Below, one piece after another: positions 18,400-27,845 of a stretch of DNA of 64,000 bases. The stretch is from positions 62,001 to 126,000 of the forward strand of contig JAUIKM010000011.1 in assembly GCA_030430495.1 (NCBI GenBank). The letters run 5' to 3'. Position 1 is the first letter of the stretch. The number at the start of each line of letters is the position of its first letter. Both the position numbers and the translations under genes were made by a program. The notes beneath the pieces were generated by a model that had not been told where the DNA came from, did not search any database, and saw only the letters and a list, made by a program, of their open reading frames with translations. This DNA comes from a bacterium. GTDB lineage: Bacteria > Bacteroidota > Ignavibacteria > Kapaibacteriales > UBA7675.

Positions 18400-19545
18400 T
18401 CAGATGTTAAGCGCTTCAAATATGAAGGCAAACACGGCATCCGACAAGATGATAAGGAAGATTGCCGTCACAACGGCCGAGGTCGTGACCTTGCCGACGC
18501 TCTCCGCCCCGCCGTACACCTGCATGCCTTTGAAACAACCAACGGCGGCAATCAGGAAACCAAACGCAAGGCTCTTGAACAATCCGGTGAACACGTGCGC
18601 AAAGGTCAACGCTTTTTTCAGCTGGGTCAGGTAGACGGTCGACGACAGTTCCAGCGTGAACTCACCGGCGAGCAGACCACCGATAACACCGGCGAAATCG
18701 GCCATGAGCGTCAGTACTGGCACGACCAGAACGACGGCGGCGATGCGCGGCAGCACCAGATAGGGCGTCACGTCAAAACCGAGCGAATGCAAGGCGTCGA
18801 GCTCGTCGGAAACCTTCATCGTGCCGATTTCCGCGGCATAGGACGCGCCCGAGCGCCCCGCCACGATAATGGCGGTCATCAAGGGTCCAAGTTCGCGTGT
18901 AATCGAGATTCCGGTCAGGTTGGCCAGGTAGACGTCCGCGCCGAATTGTTTGAGTTGCAACGCGCCCTGATAACCGATGATCATGCCGACCAGAAACCCG
19001 ATCAGGGTGACGATCGGCACGGCGGAGACGCCGGCGCGGGCAAAGAGAAATGGCAAATCTTTCCAGCGGAAATCGCCGGGACGGCGCAGCAGGGCGAGCC
19101 CCTTGATGGTGATCTCGCCGAAAAAAGCCACAAACGCACGCCATTCTTCAAAGGACGCTCCGGCGGACTTTCCGATAGTTTCAACGCGGCGTCTGAAAGC
19201 CGAAACGCGGGCCCGGGGCGCTTCGTCCGCGGGCCGTTGCAGCAAATCCAGAAAGCGGCGCATCGTCGGCGAAACGCCCTGCAAATCCAGCTCCACGTTG
19301 TGCTGATCGGTGGAATCACGCAGTGTACCGACCAGCACGGACAGGTATGAGTCGTAGTGTTTGACGTCGGACAGATCGATTTCCAGCCGTTTGATCTCCG
19401 GCCAGCGACCGGCCAGCTGTGCGACCAGCGCCTTGCCTGCCTGCGGCGAATACACACTCACAGTTCCGTGGAGTCGAACGCGGGCGCGCCCGTTCTCCAC
19501 GGAGAACTCGAGGTCTTCGGCTTGGCCGACTGAAGTGTTTTTCAT
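18400..19545 (-). CDS. mlaE: MlaE-type permease with N-terminal STAS domain
   Basis: The 381-residue product is a fusion. Residues 10-105 resemble a STAS domain (ARVRLHGTVSVYSPQAGKAL, then EIDLSDVKHYDSYLSVLVGTL). Residues 130-381 form the MlaE permease with five or so membrane segments, the TRELGPLMTAIIVAGRSGAS motif and the coupling helix region GTMKVSDELDALHSLGFD. In Proteobacteria the STAS role is played by the separate MlaB, which stabilises the complex. Here it is built into the permease, as known in several other phyla, and no separate mlaB is present. It is the first gene of the mlaE-F-D-lipoprotein operon. Confidence 0.93.
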   Translation of the reverse strand: MKNTSVGQAEDLEFSVENGRARVRLHGTVSVYSPQAGKALVAQLAGRWPEIKRLEIDLSDVKHYDSYLSVLVGTLRDSTDQHNVELDLQGVSPTMRRFLDLLQRPADEAPRARVSAFRRRVETIGKSAGASFEEWRAFVAFFGEITIKGLALLRRPGDFRWKDLPFLFARAGVSAVPIVTLIGFLVGMIIGYQGALQLKQFGADVYLANLTGISITRELGPLMTAIIVAGRSGASYAAEIGTMKVSDELDALHSLGFDVTPYLVLPRIAAVVLVVPVLTLMADFAGVIGGLLAGEFTLELSSTVYLTQLKKALTFAHVFTGLFKSLAFGFLIAAVGCFKGMQVYGGAESVGKVTTSAVVTAIFLIILSDAVFAFIFEALNI

Positions 19546-19576
19546 GTGCCGGGATCAATGACCAACAAAAGCCGGC

Positions 19577-20878
19577 TTATCCGTTCTGGTTGAAGTTGTT
19601 CTTCAGGTCCTGCCAGCAAGTGTAATAATCGTGCTGACGTTCGGCGCTGTCGATTGCGTGTTTTGTGGGCCGCACGGCGAAGCGCGTTTCGAACATAAAG
19701 GCCATCGTTTTGCCCTGGTAGACCGGTTTAAGCTCTTCGTTGGACGCCTTTTCAAAGGTCGCGGCATCGGGACCGTGGCCGGCCATGCAGTTGTGCAGCG
19801 AGGCGCCGCCGGGCACAAATCCCTCGGCTTTGGCATCGTACTGCCCTGTAACGAGCCCCATGAACTCGCTCATGAAGTTGCGATGGAACCAGGGCGGACG
19901 GAAGGTGTGCTCCATTACCATCCAGCGCGGCGGGAAAATCACAAAATCACAATTGGCCGTTCCGGGTGTATCGGAGGGCGCGGTCAGCACGGTGTAGATC
20001 GACGGATCGGGGTGATCAAACGTGACGCTGTTGATGCAGTTGAATGTCGTAAGATCGTATTTGTATGGCGCGTAGTTGCCGTGCCAGCCGACGACGTCAA
20101 GCGGCGAGTGACCAATTTCGGCCTGCCACAGATTGCCCTGGAACTTTGTCAGCAGGCGGAAGTCGCCTTCGCGCTCTTCATAGGCGGCAACCGGCGTCAG
20201 GAAGTCGCGCGGGTTGGCCAGACCGTTGGCGCCGATCGGGCCGAGGTCGGGCAGCTTGAACTGCGCGCCGTAATTTTCGCAGATATAGCCGCGGGCTTCG
20301 CCGCCGGGCAGCTCAACGCGGAACTTGACGCCGCGCGGAATAACACAGATTTCCTGCGCTCCGACTTCGATGAAGCCCATTTCGGTTTTGATCAGCAGAC
20401 GGCCCAGCTGCGGCACGATCAGCATTTCACCATCGGAATTGTAAAAGAAGCGATCGGTCATGTCCTTGTTGGCTGCATAGACATGAATCCCCACGCCGCT
20501 GTGCGACGCGGCATCGCCATTACCGCCCATGCTGATGATACCGTCGATGAAGTCGGTCGGCGTCTCGGGCAGCGGTTGCGGGCTCCAGCGCAGCTGGCTG
20601 GGCGTCGGCGGCACATCGTTGAACGGCGTACTGAGGAAAGTAGGATGGCCCAGGAATTCAAAGGGTTTGTGCACGACGGAAGGGCGAATCCTGTAGAGCC
20701 AGGAGCGTTTATTGGCGCCGCGCGGCATGGTAAACGCCGTTCCGCTGAGTTGTTCGGCGTAGAGCCCAAAATTGACTTTCTGGGGCGAATTCTGTCCTTG
20801 CGGCAGTGTACCGGGGAGCGCTTCGGTCGCGCATTCGTTGCCAAAGCCGGACATGTAGTGCAGTTCCTGATCGGCCAT
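19577..20878 (-). CDS. hmgA: Homogentisate 1,2-dioxygenase
   Basis: The product of 433 residues matches the family length and is recognisable throughout: [19 protein letters not shown] at the start, then [15 protein letters not shown] and WLYRIRPSV. The iron ligands are visible in [13 protein letters not shown] (His and Glu, around 331-337) and in [10 protein letters not shown]. The [12 protein letters not shown] segment supplies the active-site histidine. The enzyme opens the ring of homogentisate to maleylacetoacetate in tyrosine and phenylalanine breakdown. GGGAGAG precedes the ATG. No other gene of the pathway is in the window, so it appears to be a stand-alone unit. Confidence 0.97.
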   Translation of the reverse strand: MADQELHYMSGFGNECATEALPGTLPQGQNSPQKVNFGLYAEQLSGTAFTMPRGANKRSWLYRIRPSVVHKPFEFLGHPTFLSTPFNDVPPTPSQLRWSPQPLPETPTDFIDGIISMGGNGDAASHSGVGIHVYAANKDMTDRFFYNSDGEMLIVPQLGRLLIKTEMGFIEVGAQEICVIPRGVKFRVELPGGEARGYICENYGAQFKLPDLGPIGANGLANPRDFLTPVAAYEEREGDFRLLTKFQGNLWQAEIGHSPLDVVGWHGNYAPYKYDLTTFNCINSVTFDHPDPSIYTVLTAPSDTPGTANCDFVIFPPRWMVMEHTFRPPWFHRNFMSEFMGLVTGQYDAKAEGFVPGGASLHNCMAGHGPDAATFEKASNEELKPVYQGKTMAFMFETRFAVRPTKHAIDSAERQHDYYTCWQDLKNNFNQNG

Positions 20879-21204
20879 CTTCTTACTCTCCCGCTATTTT
20901 CGTTCAAAGGCCAAAGAAGCAGTTACAATGCTGCAAATGTACAAAAAAACGTCGCGCCGGAAGCTGACATGCTGCCGCGGAAAATGCAAGATGTTGGAGG
21001 GCAATGTTGGGCGCGCCGATTGAAACCCGCACGAGGACAACAATCCTGCCACCACGTGGAAATACGGATGAACTGTGAGCCCTGAGGGCACACAGCTCAT
21101 CCGTATTTCCACGTAATTTTGGGATTTTGTGCGATTTGCCTGAACGCTCAGCGACGAATTCGCAGCGTTCAACCGGAATGGCAGAACAGCCGCGCAACGG
21201 CCGA
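20879..21204. other. Intergenic region with a perfect 18-bp-arm hairpin
   Basis: It holds no gene-like frame. Its main feature is the 61-nt hairpin at 21054-21114. The promoter of hmgA must lie in the part near 20880-20990; no consensus was recognised. Confidence 0.5.
21054..21114. repeat. Long hairpin with conserved apical core, copy 2
   Basis: Arms 21054-21071 (ACGTGGAAATACGGATGA) and 21097-21114 are perfectly complementary over 18 bp. The 25-nt apex has CTGTG/CACAG and GCCCT-G-AGGGC as nested inverted repeats. The apex is nearly the same as at 1171-1194, whereas the arms are unrelated in sequence, which points to conservation of structure. No T-run follows, so a simple terminator is not indicated. 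Confidence 0.75.
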
Positions 21205-23997
21205 TCAACGCAGGACGGTCAGAGCTTTAGCCCTTTTCTGTCCGTCGGCTTCGAGTAAAACATAGTAGCGGCCGGGGGCCATGTTGTAGCGCGCCGTGCT
21301 CAGATTAAAACTGTGGCGACCGGCGTGCAGTTCGCGATTGTTAAACATTTCGGCGACGACGCGGCCCTGAAGATCGACAATTTTCAGATTGGCGCGGATG
21401 GTGCGCTCGGCCCGCAGCGCCACCGTGGTTTGAGACTCCACCGGATTCGGGTAAGGTTCTTCAAGTTCAAAAATTGAAGTAACAAGTTGCTCGCGCCCTT
21501 CAACATCCGATGAAACGTTGGTGCTGTACATGCCGCCGCCGTGTGTGGCGACCGCGATGTAACCGTCGCTCGGGCGCGAAGTGATCATCGTTACAACCGT
21601 GTTGCCGATGAGATCCGGCGCTTCGCGCGCCCAGACGGTATTGTCGCCATCGACAAAAGAGGTAGAATAGAGGCCGGTGGAAGTGGCCACAAAGTAGAAG
21701 GTGTCCTCGCCGTCGTGTACAATCTCCGCCCAGCGCGTGGACGGACCGGCGCCGCTGCCGTCGGGATTTTCTTCCAGATTGCCGGAAATGGATTGCCAGG
21801 TCTCCCCCGCATCCCAGGTGGCCCACAGGCTGCGGATGCCGTAGCTGGTGTAAACAAGCACAACGTGATCGCCATCCTGCGGATCAACGGCTATGCATTG
21901 CAGGAATGATGCACCGGCGGGCAGACCTTTGCCCGCACCGATATTTTCAAACTCGGCGTCGTTCTGATCGGCGTTGTCCACGCGCAGGACCGCTCCGTTA
22001 AGCGCCCCGGCATAGATCCGGTTGGCGGGCGTCGCTGCGACGGCAATGGCCGTGTAACGACCGTCAACATTGGAGTTTTCGAGTCTGTGCCAGTTGACGG
22101 GCGTCGCGTTGCGATTGCCGTTGGGAATTTCCGAGAGGTTGTCGTTGCGCCAGATGAATTCACCCGCCAGCACGTACATGATGCGATCGTCGTTGGGATC
22201 CATCGCGAAAGGATTGATAAACAAATAGTCGCGGCCGCCGATGGGATCAACCCGAGCCGTGTCGGTCGGGAATCCGTTTTCATCGAGACGGTAGCGGTAC
22301 ATCGGGCCCTGTTGAATCGATGTGTAGAAGGCCGTGCCGTTTTCGGCCACAGCCTGGAAGGCGCCGTCGGCGCCGCGCATGCGCAGCCAGGGAGCATTGC
22401 CGTCGCCTTCAAAGGTGTACCAGGAACCACGGTCCTGAAGACCGCCCATCAGGAAGTTCGAACCGGGCGTCGACTTGTCGATTGCCAGCGTGTAGAACTG
22501 GGTCGTTGTCAATCCGTTGTTCAGGTTTTCCCATTCGTGCGGCTGCGCCAGGTTGTTTTCACTGCGCCAGACGCCGGCGTCGTTGGAACTTAACATCCGG
22601 TTCGGATTGTCGGGATAAAACTTCAGGTTGTGCTGATCGGCGTGGTGGTTGGGATAGTCGATGTACTGCCCCAGCGTCGCACCAAAACCGCCGATGCGCG
22701 TCGTGTTGTTCAGCGAGGTAAATCCATCCGTCGAGCGGAACAGCGCCGTTCCACCGATATAAACCGTGTTAACATCGTTGGGATGCGAGCGCACGATCAT
22801 GTTGTAGGAGGTCTGGGTGTTAAGCGTTCCACGGCCTGCAAGTGCGGGCAGGTTTTGCCAGCGCTCTTCCCACACGCCGTTCTCACCGCTGCCGTCGCCG
22901 CCCAGGTAGGTGTACTTCAGGAATGTCACGTCGCGGAAACCGTAGCCGGGCGTGTTGGCATAGAAATACACCACGTTTTCGTCGGCGGGAGCAATGTCGA
23001 GCACGATGCGGCGCACCGTGTGCGGCCCGAGCAGAACGTCCGGCGAAATATCCGTCCAGTTAACGCCGTCCGTCGAGCGGAATACGCCGTCGGTTGCGCC
23101 TTCGGAACTGAAAGTGGCGTAAAACACGCCGGTCGGACTGACGGCAATATCTGTGAACTGAGAACTGCCCAGTTGATCGCCGAGGACCTGAGTCCAGGAT
23201 GCGCCGCCGTCCGTGCTGCGCTGTATGCCGCTGTGCGTTGCGACGTAGAGTTCGGCGGGGCCATCCGCCACGGGATTGACAACAATGCGCCAGCAGATAT
23301 CAAAAGGCGAGTCAAAAACAACGGAGCTGGCGCCCGCCGTCGATTCGAGTCGATTCCAGGATCGGCCGCCGTTTTCGGACTTGAACACACCGGCGCCGAA
23401 GTAGAACGACACAGCGCCGGAACTGCTGGAAGCGGAGTTGCCGACGAGCTCGCCGCTGCAGTAATACCACTCTTGCCGGTGTCCGGGCCGCGTGTCCTGC
23501 GTGAGGTCGGTCACGCTGTGAATCTGGTTCGGCTCGGTTGTTTTGGTCCAGGATGCGCCTCCGTCTTCGGAGCGCCACAAACCGCCCGATACTGCGCCGG
23601 CAATCAGCACGTCGGGATTACTCACATCGATGCCGATGGCGCGGGTCCGGCCGGACACATTAAACGGACCGCGTTTGGTCCAGTTGAAGATCGGCTCGCC
23701 GGAAACGATGTCCCCCACTTTGGCCAGTGATTTGACCGGCAAGGTTGCGGCGAAGGTGCGTTCGCGCACGGCAATATTGGGCGGAAAATCGCCTGTGTTC
23801 GGATCGCGCAGCTGCAACCACTCAAAGTCGGCGCGGGCATAGGGATTGTCCTCCGTGCCGATGCTCGGTCCGCGGTCTTCCACGTCGGGAAGCTCGGGCG
23901 CCGGAGCAAATTGCCGCAGGAGCAGCGCCGCCACGACCATACTTAACATAATGGTCGGTTGCAGCAGAGACAGGTTTCTGGTTTGAGCGCTCTTCAT
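21205..23997 (-). CDS. Sortilin/BNR-repeat (VPS10-like) T9SS surface protein
   Basis: A 930-residue protein with an N-terminal hydrophobic signal or anchor (TIMLSMVVAALLLRQFAPAP). It has multiple BNR/Asp-box motifs (SEDGGASWTK, SENGGRSWNR, STDGGASWTQVLG, STDGVNWTDI, TWDAGETWQS). These build a ten-bladed sortilin-like propeller, usually annotated as a glycosyl hydrolase-like or VPS10 domain protein. The C-terminus is a T9SS sorting domain (EPYPNPVESQTTVALRAE through LQGRVVAEMF to KALTVLR). No catalytic residues can be assigned, so an enzymatic role is not claimed. It is separated from the next T9SS gene upstream by 111 bp. Confidence 0.86.
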   Translation of the reverse strand: MKSAQTRNLSLLQPTIMLSMVVAALLLRQFAPAPELPDVEDRGPSIGTEDNPYARADFEWLQLRDPNTGDFPPNIAVRERTFAATLPVKSLAKVGDIVSGEPIFNWTKRGPFNVSGRTRAIGIDVSNPDVLIAGAVSGGLWRSEDGGASWTKTTEPNQIHSVTDLTQDTRPGHRQEWYYCSGELVGNSASSSSGAVSFYFGAGVFKSENGGRSWNRLESTAGASSVVFDSPFDICWRIVVNPVADGPAELYVATHSGIQRSTDGGASWTQVLGDQLGSSQFTDIAVSPTGVFYATFSSEGATDGVFRSTDGVNWTDISPDVLLGPHTVRRIVLDIAPADENVVYFYANTPGYGFRDVTFLKYTYLGGDGSGENGVWEERWQNLPALAGRGTLNTQTSYNMIVRSHPNDVNTVYIGGTALFRSTDGFTSLNNTTRIGGFGATLGQYIDYPNHHADQHNLKFYPDNPNRMLSSNDAGVWRSENNLAQPHEWENLNNGLTTTQFYTLAIDKSTPGSNFLMGGLQDRGSWYTFEGDGNAPWLRMRGADGAFQAVAENGTAFYTSIQQGPMYRYRLDENGFPTDTARVDPIGGRDYLFINPFAMDPNDDRIMYVLAGEFIWRNDNLSEIPNGNRNATPVNWHRLENSNVDGRYTAIAVAATPANRIYAGALNGAVLRVDNADQNDAEFENIGAGKGLPAGASFLQCIAVDPQDGDHVVLVYTSYGIRSLWATWDAGETWQSISGNLEENPDGSGAGPSTRWAEIVHDGEDTFYFVATSTGLYSTSFVDGDNTVWAREAPDLIGNTVVTMITSRPSDGYIAVATHGGGMYSTNVSSDVEGREQLVTSIFELEEPYPNPVESQTTVALRAERTIRANLKIVDLQGRVVAEMFNNRELHAGRHSFNLSTARYNMAPGRYYVLLEADGQKRAKALTVLR

Positions 23998-24108
23998 AGT
24001 TTTGCTGTATTTGTTTAATTGTGACGTTCAACTCGATGATAAACAAGAAGGTCATGAAAAGCAGACCCCCAAAGGGGCTGCGCCGGACAGGCCGTGTCGA
24101 GGCGTTGA

Positions 24109-25917
24109 TCAGGGCGCTGCAACAACAATCGCCGCATCGTGCGACGCGCCGTTTGAGTTAACGCGCAGAAGGTATACACCCGCGGGAATGTTAACATTGT
24201 CCGCATTCAATTGCGACCATTCCAGGGAGGCCGAACCGGCTGCAAACCAGACCGCGGGACGATGTAACACCTGGCGTCCGTCGCGCGCAAAGAGGCTGAA
24301 TTCAACCTGACCGGCTGTTAACTGCGTCCACTCTATCCGCGCCGCCGAGTTTTGTGCGGCATACAGAGGATGAGGAGCAATTGTCAAATCGATTGTGTTG
24401 TTTAAGGGAGCGTCAATGGAGGTTGAGGGCGATTCTTCGATGACGTGACGGGTGTTAACCGCCATATCGTCGAGCGTCACAACGTCGCCGCTGGGAAATT
24501 CGACCGCAATGTCGGTGATACGTTCGGCGTCGCCGAGGCCAAAGCAGGCTTCCATACAGGACTGCGAGATGGGACCGGAGCGGACGGAGATAACGCGCAT
24601 CTGCTCGACCGTTTCACCGCCGATTTCGGCGCGGACGCGCACCACGGAACCAACGCCAAAACGGTTGGAGCCAAAACCGCGCAGGGCGACTTTCACCCAG
24701 TTGTTGCCGTTGCCCTGGTTGCGATAGAGTTCGTTGTTTTCGCCGTTGCGATTGCTGATATAGAGATCGAGAAAACCATCGTTGTCGATATCCGCCCATG
24801 CTATGCCGGTGGACTCACCGACGTTCTGCGTCATCGGTTCGTCGGTAACGCGCGTAAACGTGCCGGCGTCGTTGCGATAGAGAAAGTTGCGATCGCCGGT
24901 ATTGCTGATGATAAGGTCCAGGTCGGCATCGTTGTCGTAGTCGCCCCAGGCGGCGCTTACACAGGCGCCGCCCTCATTGCTGGGCAGTGCTTCACTTTCC
25001 CAGGCGAAAAAGCCGCTACCAACGTTGCGATAGAGAATATTGTATTCATTGCTGTGAACGAGCAGCGCATCGATGCGACCATCGTTATTGTAGTCGCCCC
25101 AGGCTACGCCTTTAGCGCGACCCTGAATCAGCGGTAGAGCTCCTCCGAGGCGGCGCGTCCAGTCTTTGCGGTTGTTGCGATACATAATATTGGCTTCGCG
25201 GTCATTGAACACGTACAAATCGAGGTCGCCGTCGGAATCGACGTCGATCCAGGAACAACCGCGGCTTTCGCTGCGATCTTCGGTGATTTCAATGCCCTGA
25301 ACGCGGGTAAAACCCTCGCCGCGACTGTTGTGGAACAGGAAGTTGCGCTCGTTGTCGCGATTGACGACTATCAGGTCGAGATAACCATCGAGGTCGTAAT
25401 CGCCGATGTCGCCGTCGAGCGAACTGCCGGCAAACACGCTCTCGTCAATACCGTCATTGACATGCGGTCCGGAGTTGACTTCCTGGAACACTGTAGCCGT
25501 TTCGGGGCCGATATTGATGAAGAAGAAGTTGTGCTGGTAGTCGCGGTTGACGACGTAGAGATCGAGGAAGCCGTCATTGTTCATGTCGGCCCAGAGCCCG
25601 CTCTGAGACATGCCCGGCCGCTCGGTAATGGCAAAGCCGTCGGCATCGATAAAATTGCCGGAGCCGTCGTTGATATAAAAGAAGTTGCGCTCGGGCGCGG
25701 CGGTTGTTCCTTCATTGGAGATGTAGAGGTCCGGGTAACCGTCGTTGTTGACGTCGACCAGGCTACAACCATAGGAATCGCCGCCGTCCTGCACGGAGGG
25801 GTCGTCGAGGTCGCGCACAAACATCTGCGCCGCGGCGTCGGGCGCCACAAGACCGGCAAACACAAGTACGAGCAGGCCGCGCACGATGCCGGCCATTGAT
25901 TTCTGCGCAATATTCAT
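24109..25917 (-). CDS. CRTAC1-like FG-GAP protein with UnbV/ASPIC domain and T9SS tail
   Basis: The product is 602 residues with a signal peptide (GIVRGLLVLVFAGLVAPDAA, cleavage near AAAQ). Seven FG-GAP motifs follow (DVNNDGYPDLYISN, DMNNDGFLDLYVVN, DYDLDGYLDLIVVN, DVDSDGDLDLYVF, DYNNDGRIDALLV, DYDNDADLDLIIS, DIDNDGFLDLYIS). Then comes the UnbV/ASPIC domain (NNWVKVALRGFGSNRFGVGS through ITDIAVEFPSGDVV, about 395-495). The last 80 residues resemble a T9SS sorting domain ending IPAGVYLLRVNSNG. This order is a well-known secreted architecture of unknown biochemical role, predicted to bind calcium. Confidence 0.87.
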   Translation of the reverse strand: MNIAQKSMAGIVRGLLVLVFAGLVAPDAAAQMFVRDLDDPSVQDGGDSYGCSLVDVNNDGYPDLYISNEGTTAAPERNFFYINDGSGNFIDADGFAITERPGMSQSGLWADMNNDGFLDLYVVNRDYQHNFFFINIGPETATVFQEVNSGPHVNDGIDESVFAGSSLDGDIGDYDLDGYLDLIVVNRDNERNFLFHNSRGEGFTRVQGIEITEDRSESRGCSWIDVDSDGDLDLYVFNDREANIMYRNNRKDWTRRLGGALPLIQGRAKGVAWGDYNNDGRIDALLVHSNEYNILYRNVGSGFFAWESEALPSNEGGACVSAAWGDYDNDADLDLIISNTGDRNFLYRNDAGTFTRVTDEPMTQNVGESTGIAWADIDNDGFLDLYISNRNGENNELYRNQGNGNNWVKVALRGFGSNRFGVGSVVRVRAEIGGETVEQMRVISVRSGPISQSCMEACFGLGDAERITDIAVEFPSGDVVTLDDMAVNTRHVIEESPSTSIDAPLNNTIDLTIAPHPLYAAQNSAARIEWTQLTAGQVEFSLFARDGRQVLHRPAVWFAAGSASLEWSQLNADNVNIPAGVYLLRVNSNGASHDAAIVVAAP

Positions 25918-26314
25918 TCAGAATCCCGATAGACGTGCTGAAAAACACCGGCGGTCGCGAGGTTTCGCGTCCTTACAGGGCCCCGCACCGACCCGAAGCG
26001 CGGAATTTACAAATTAATTCGAGCTTCGCCATATGGCCGGCGGCCGGACGCGGACCGGAGTAAACAACGGACTGGCGGGGGCTGGAAGACCGGGTTCGGA
26101 CGGGCGCGGTTCCCGGCGCGGTGCGTGGCAACGACACATGGTGTGATGCATGCCGGGCGGCGAACCTGCAAGGACGGAAGTAACCAAACGGCCGCCTTCG
26201 ACATAATCGGACAGGAAAGTTTCTCAATCTTGACGACGGATGATAAATTGGGCATCCGGTTGCAATCAGGACCCATTATCGGGACAGACTTAAATGACAT
26301 TTAGCGACGCATAT
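25918..26314. other. Divergent intergenic region
   Basis: It lies between the minus-strand CRTAC1-like gene and the plus-strand head-GIN gene and must contain promoters for both. I see no gene-like frame, repeat or recognisable promoter consensus in it. Confidence 0.4.
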
Positions 26315-27055
26315 ATGACCGACTTAAAACGCACTTTTCGCTTCCCGGCGCTTTTGATGACTTGTTGTTTGTTGGCGGGATTTTCCGTCGCATGTGAAAC
26401 CGAGGACGACGACTGCTACGAGGGCAGCGGCATTCTGCAGACCTACGAGGTGGAACTGGAGGATTTTACGGAATTGCGCATCAGCGGAAGCGCGGACGTA
26501 ATTATCCGCCAGAGCGACACGACTTCGCTGCGCGTGACGACCGACGATAATTTGTTCAGGCGCTACACATTCAAGTACAAGAAGGACGAGTTGCACATTA
26601 CCAACGAAGGCTGCATCAATACGAGTCAGCCGCTGCGGGTTATGCTGACGATTGACGATCTGGACCTGATCACGCTGACGGGTTCGAGCTCGCTGACTTC
26701 GATCGACACGCTGAAGTTTGACGACCTGCAACTGGTGGTTACGGGCACGGCGGACATCAATGTCGACATGATCAACGACGAGCTGGAGTCGACGGTCAGC
26801 GGCAACGCCGACGTGGCGCTGAGGGGCGAATGCGGACTTCACACGGTCCGCGTGCGCGGCAACGCCAGCATCAATGCGGAAGACTACGAAACGGAGCGCA
26901 CGATTATCGACATCTCGGGCAACGCCAACTGCCGCGTCTGGGCGACCGACGAGCTGGACGTCAAGATCTCGGGCACGGGCAACGTGGCATACCGCGGCAA
27001 CCCGCAGGTCGACAGCGACATCAGCGGCGTGGGCAATCTGACGCGCATCCCCTGA
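26315..27055 (+). CDS. Head GIN domain (DUF2807) lipoprotein
   Basis: I use the ATG at 26315; one at 26294 in the same frame adds seven residues and neither has a clear ribosome binding site. The signal (TDLKRTFRFPALLMTCCLLA) ends in a lipobox-like FSVAC. The mature protein opens with an acidic patch (ETEDDDCYEGSG). The rest is the auto-adhesive right-handed beta-helix of DUF2807: ELRISGSADVIIRQSDTTSL, ITLTGSSSLTSID, VTGTADINVD, VSGNADVALRG, VRGNASINAE, ISGNANCRVWA and ISGTGNVAYRG are successive coils of about 18-22 residues. Such proteins are outer-membrane-associated in Bacteroidetes; function is not established. A strong terminator follows 39 bp after the stop. Confidence 0.88.
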   Translation: MTDLKRTFRFPALLMTCCLLAGFSVACETEDDDCYEGSGILQTYEVELEDFTELRISGSADVIIRQSDTTSLRVTTDDNLFRRYTFKYKKDELHITNEGCINTSQPLRVMLTIDDLDLITLTGSSSLTSIDTLKFDDLQLVVTGTADINVDMINDELESTVSGNADVALRGECGLHTVRVRGNASINAEDYETERTIIDISGNANCRVWATDELDVKISGTGNVAYRGNPQVDSDISGVGNLTRIP

Positions 27056-27094
27056 GGCAGGACGGAAACAATCAAATACGGACAGAAGACATTA

Positions 27095-27135
27095 ACAAGG
27101 TCCGATCCGCCTGCGCGGATCGGACCTTGTTTTTA
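27095..27135 (+). terminator. Rho-independent terminator of the head-GIN gene
   Basis: A perfect 16-bp stem (27095-27110 with 27115-27130) containing AAGGTCCGATCCGC closes a CTGC loop. It is followed by TTTTTA. It is the clearest intrinsic terminator in the window. Confidence 0.92.
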
Positions 27136-27227
27136 TCGGACCTGGAGTGACAGAACTGGTTTGGGCTATGGGTGCGGGCCGCGTTTGTCGTGCGTGAGCG
27201 CGCGGTTAAAAGGCATTGAGTTTAAAG

Positions 27228-27475
27228 CTGGTCCCAAGGTTTGAAGCTGTTCACACACGGTGTGAAGCTGATCACAAGGTTTGAAGCTGTTCACACACGG
27301 TGTGAAGCTGGTCTCTGAGTTTGAAGCTGGTCACACACGGTGTGAAGCTGGTCTCTGAGTTTGAAGCTGGTCACACACGGTGTGAAGCTGGTCTCTGAAT
27401 TTGAAGCTGGTCACACACGGTGTGAAGCTGGTCTCTGAATTTGAAGCTGAACTCTGAATTTGAAGCTGAACTTTA
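27228..27475. repeat. Tandem repeat of a 20-bp unit with a 40-bp palindromic super-period
   Basis: The half-unit TTGAAGCTGGTC plus eight variable bases recurs about twelve times. Every second junction forms the perfect palindrome TCACACACGGTGTGA. It starts at 27251, 27291, 27331, 27371 and 27411, an exact 40-bp spacing. The flanking TTGAAGCTG half-units continue on both sides, degenerate at the ends. The array is non-coding and has no unique spacers, so it is not a CRISPR. Confidence 0.9.
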
Positions 27476-27690
27476 AAATCATTGGTTTTTTGAGTGAAAT
27501 CAAAGGGGCCCCGCCCCCATCCTCCGCCGCCTGCATTTTCACGTCAGACCAGCCTCAAACCCTCCGGCTGCGAACTCAAGGGTTCCCGGATTCGACGGCT
27601 CGAGGCCGTTGTTTTTCGCTCGCGGGTTCCCGGCACGTGCGTCCCCGCTCTGAGGCCATACTACGCACATGGCGCTTGAAAACAATGGCT

Positions 27691-27845
27691 GAAAAACTGA
27701 ACGGTGCCCGGCACGTAGTTGAGCGGGCGATTTTGGACTGTGAACGGGCAGACCGACAACAGACCTGCCGCCTGAAAACTTCAAACCCGCTGACAAACAA
27801 CATCCTCAAAAAGCGAGCGGCGCAACGGAGTGAGACGCGCTGCAA
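27691..27845 (+). repeat. Dispersed intergenic repeat, copy near the ATPase gene
   Basis: GAAAAACTGAACGGTGCC (27691-27708) corresponds to 34771-34790 and 36838-36860. The segment 27777-27800 corresponds to the minus strand of 983-1006, with 23 of 24 bases the same. So two modules that occur apart elsewhere lie together here, as they also do around 36.4-36.9 kb. Confidence 0.6.

Noticed and set aside
27228-27475. CRISPR array
   Set aside because: Adjacent units are all alike and there are no unique spacers; unit length is 20 bp and no cas gene is near.
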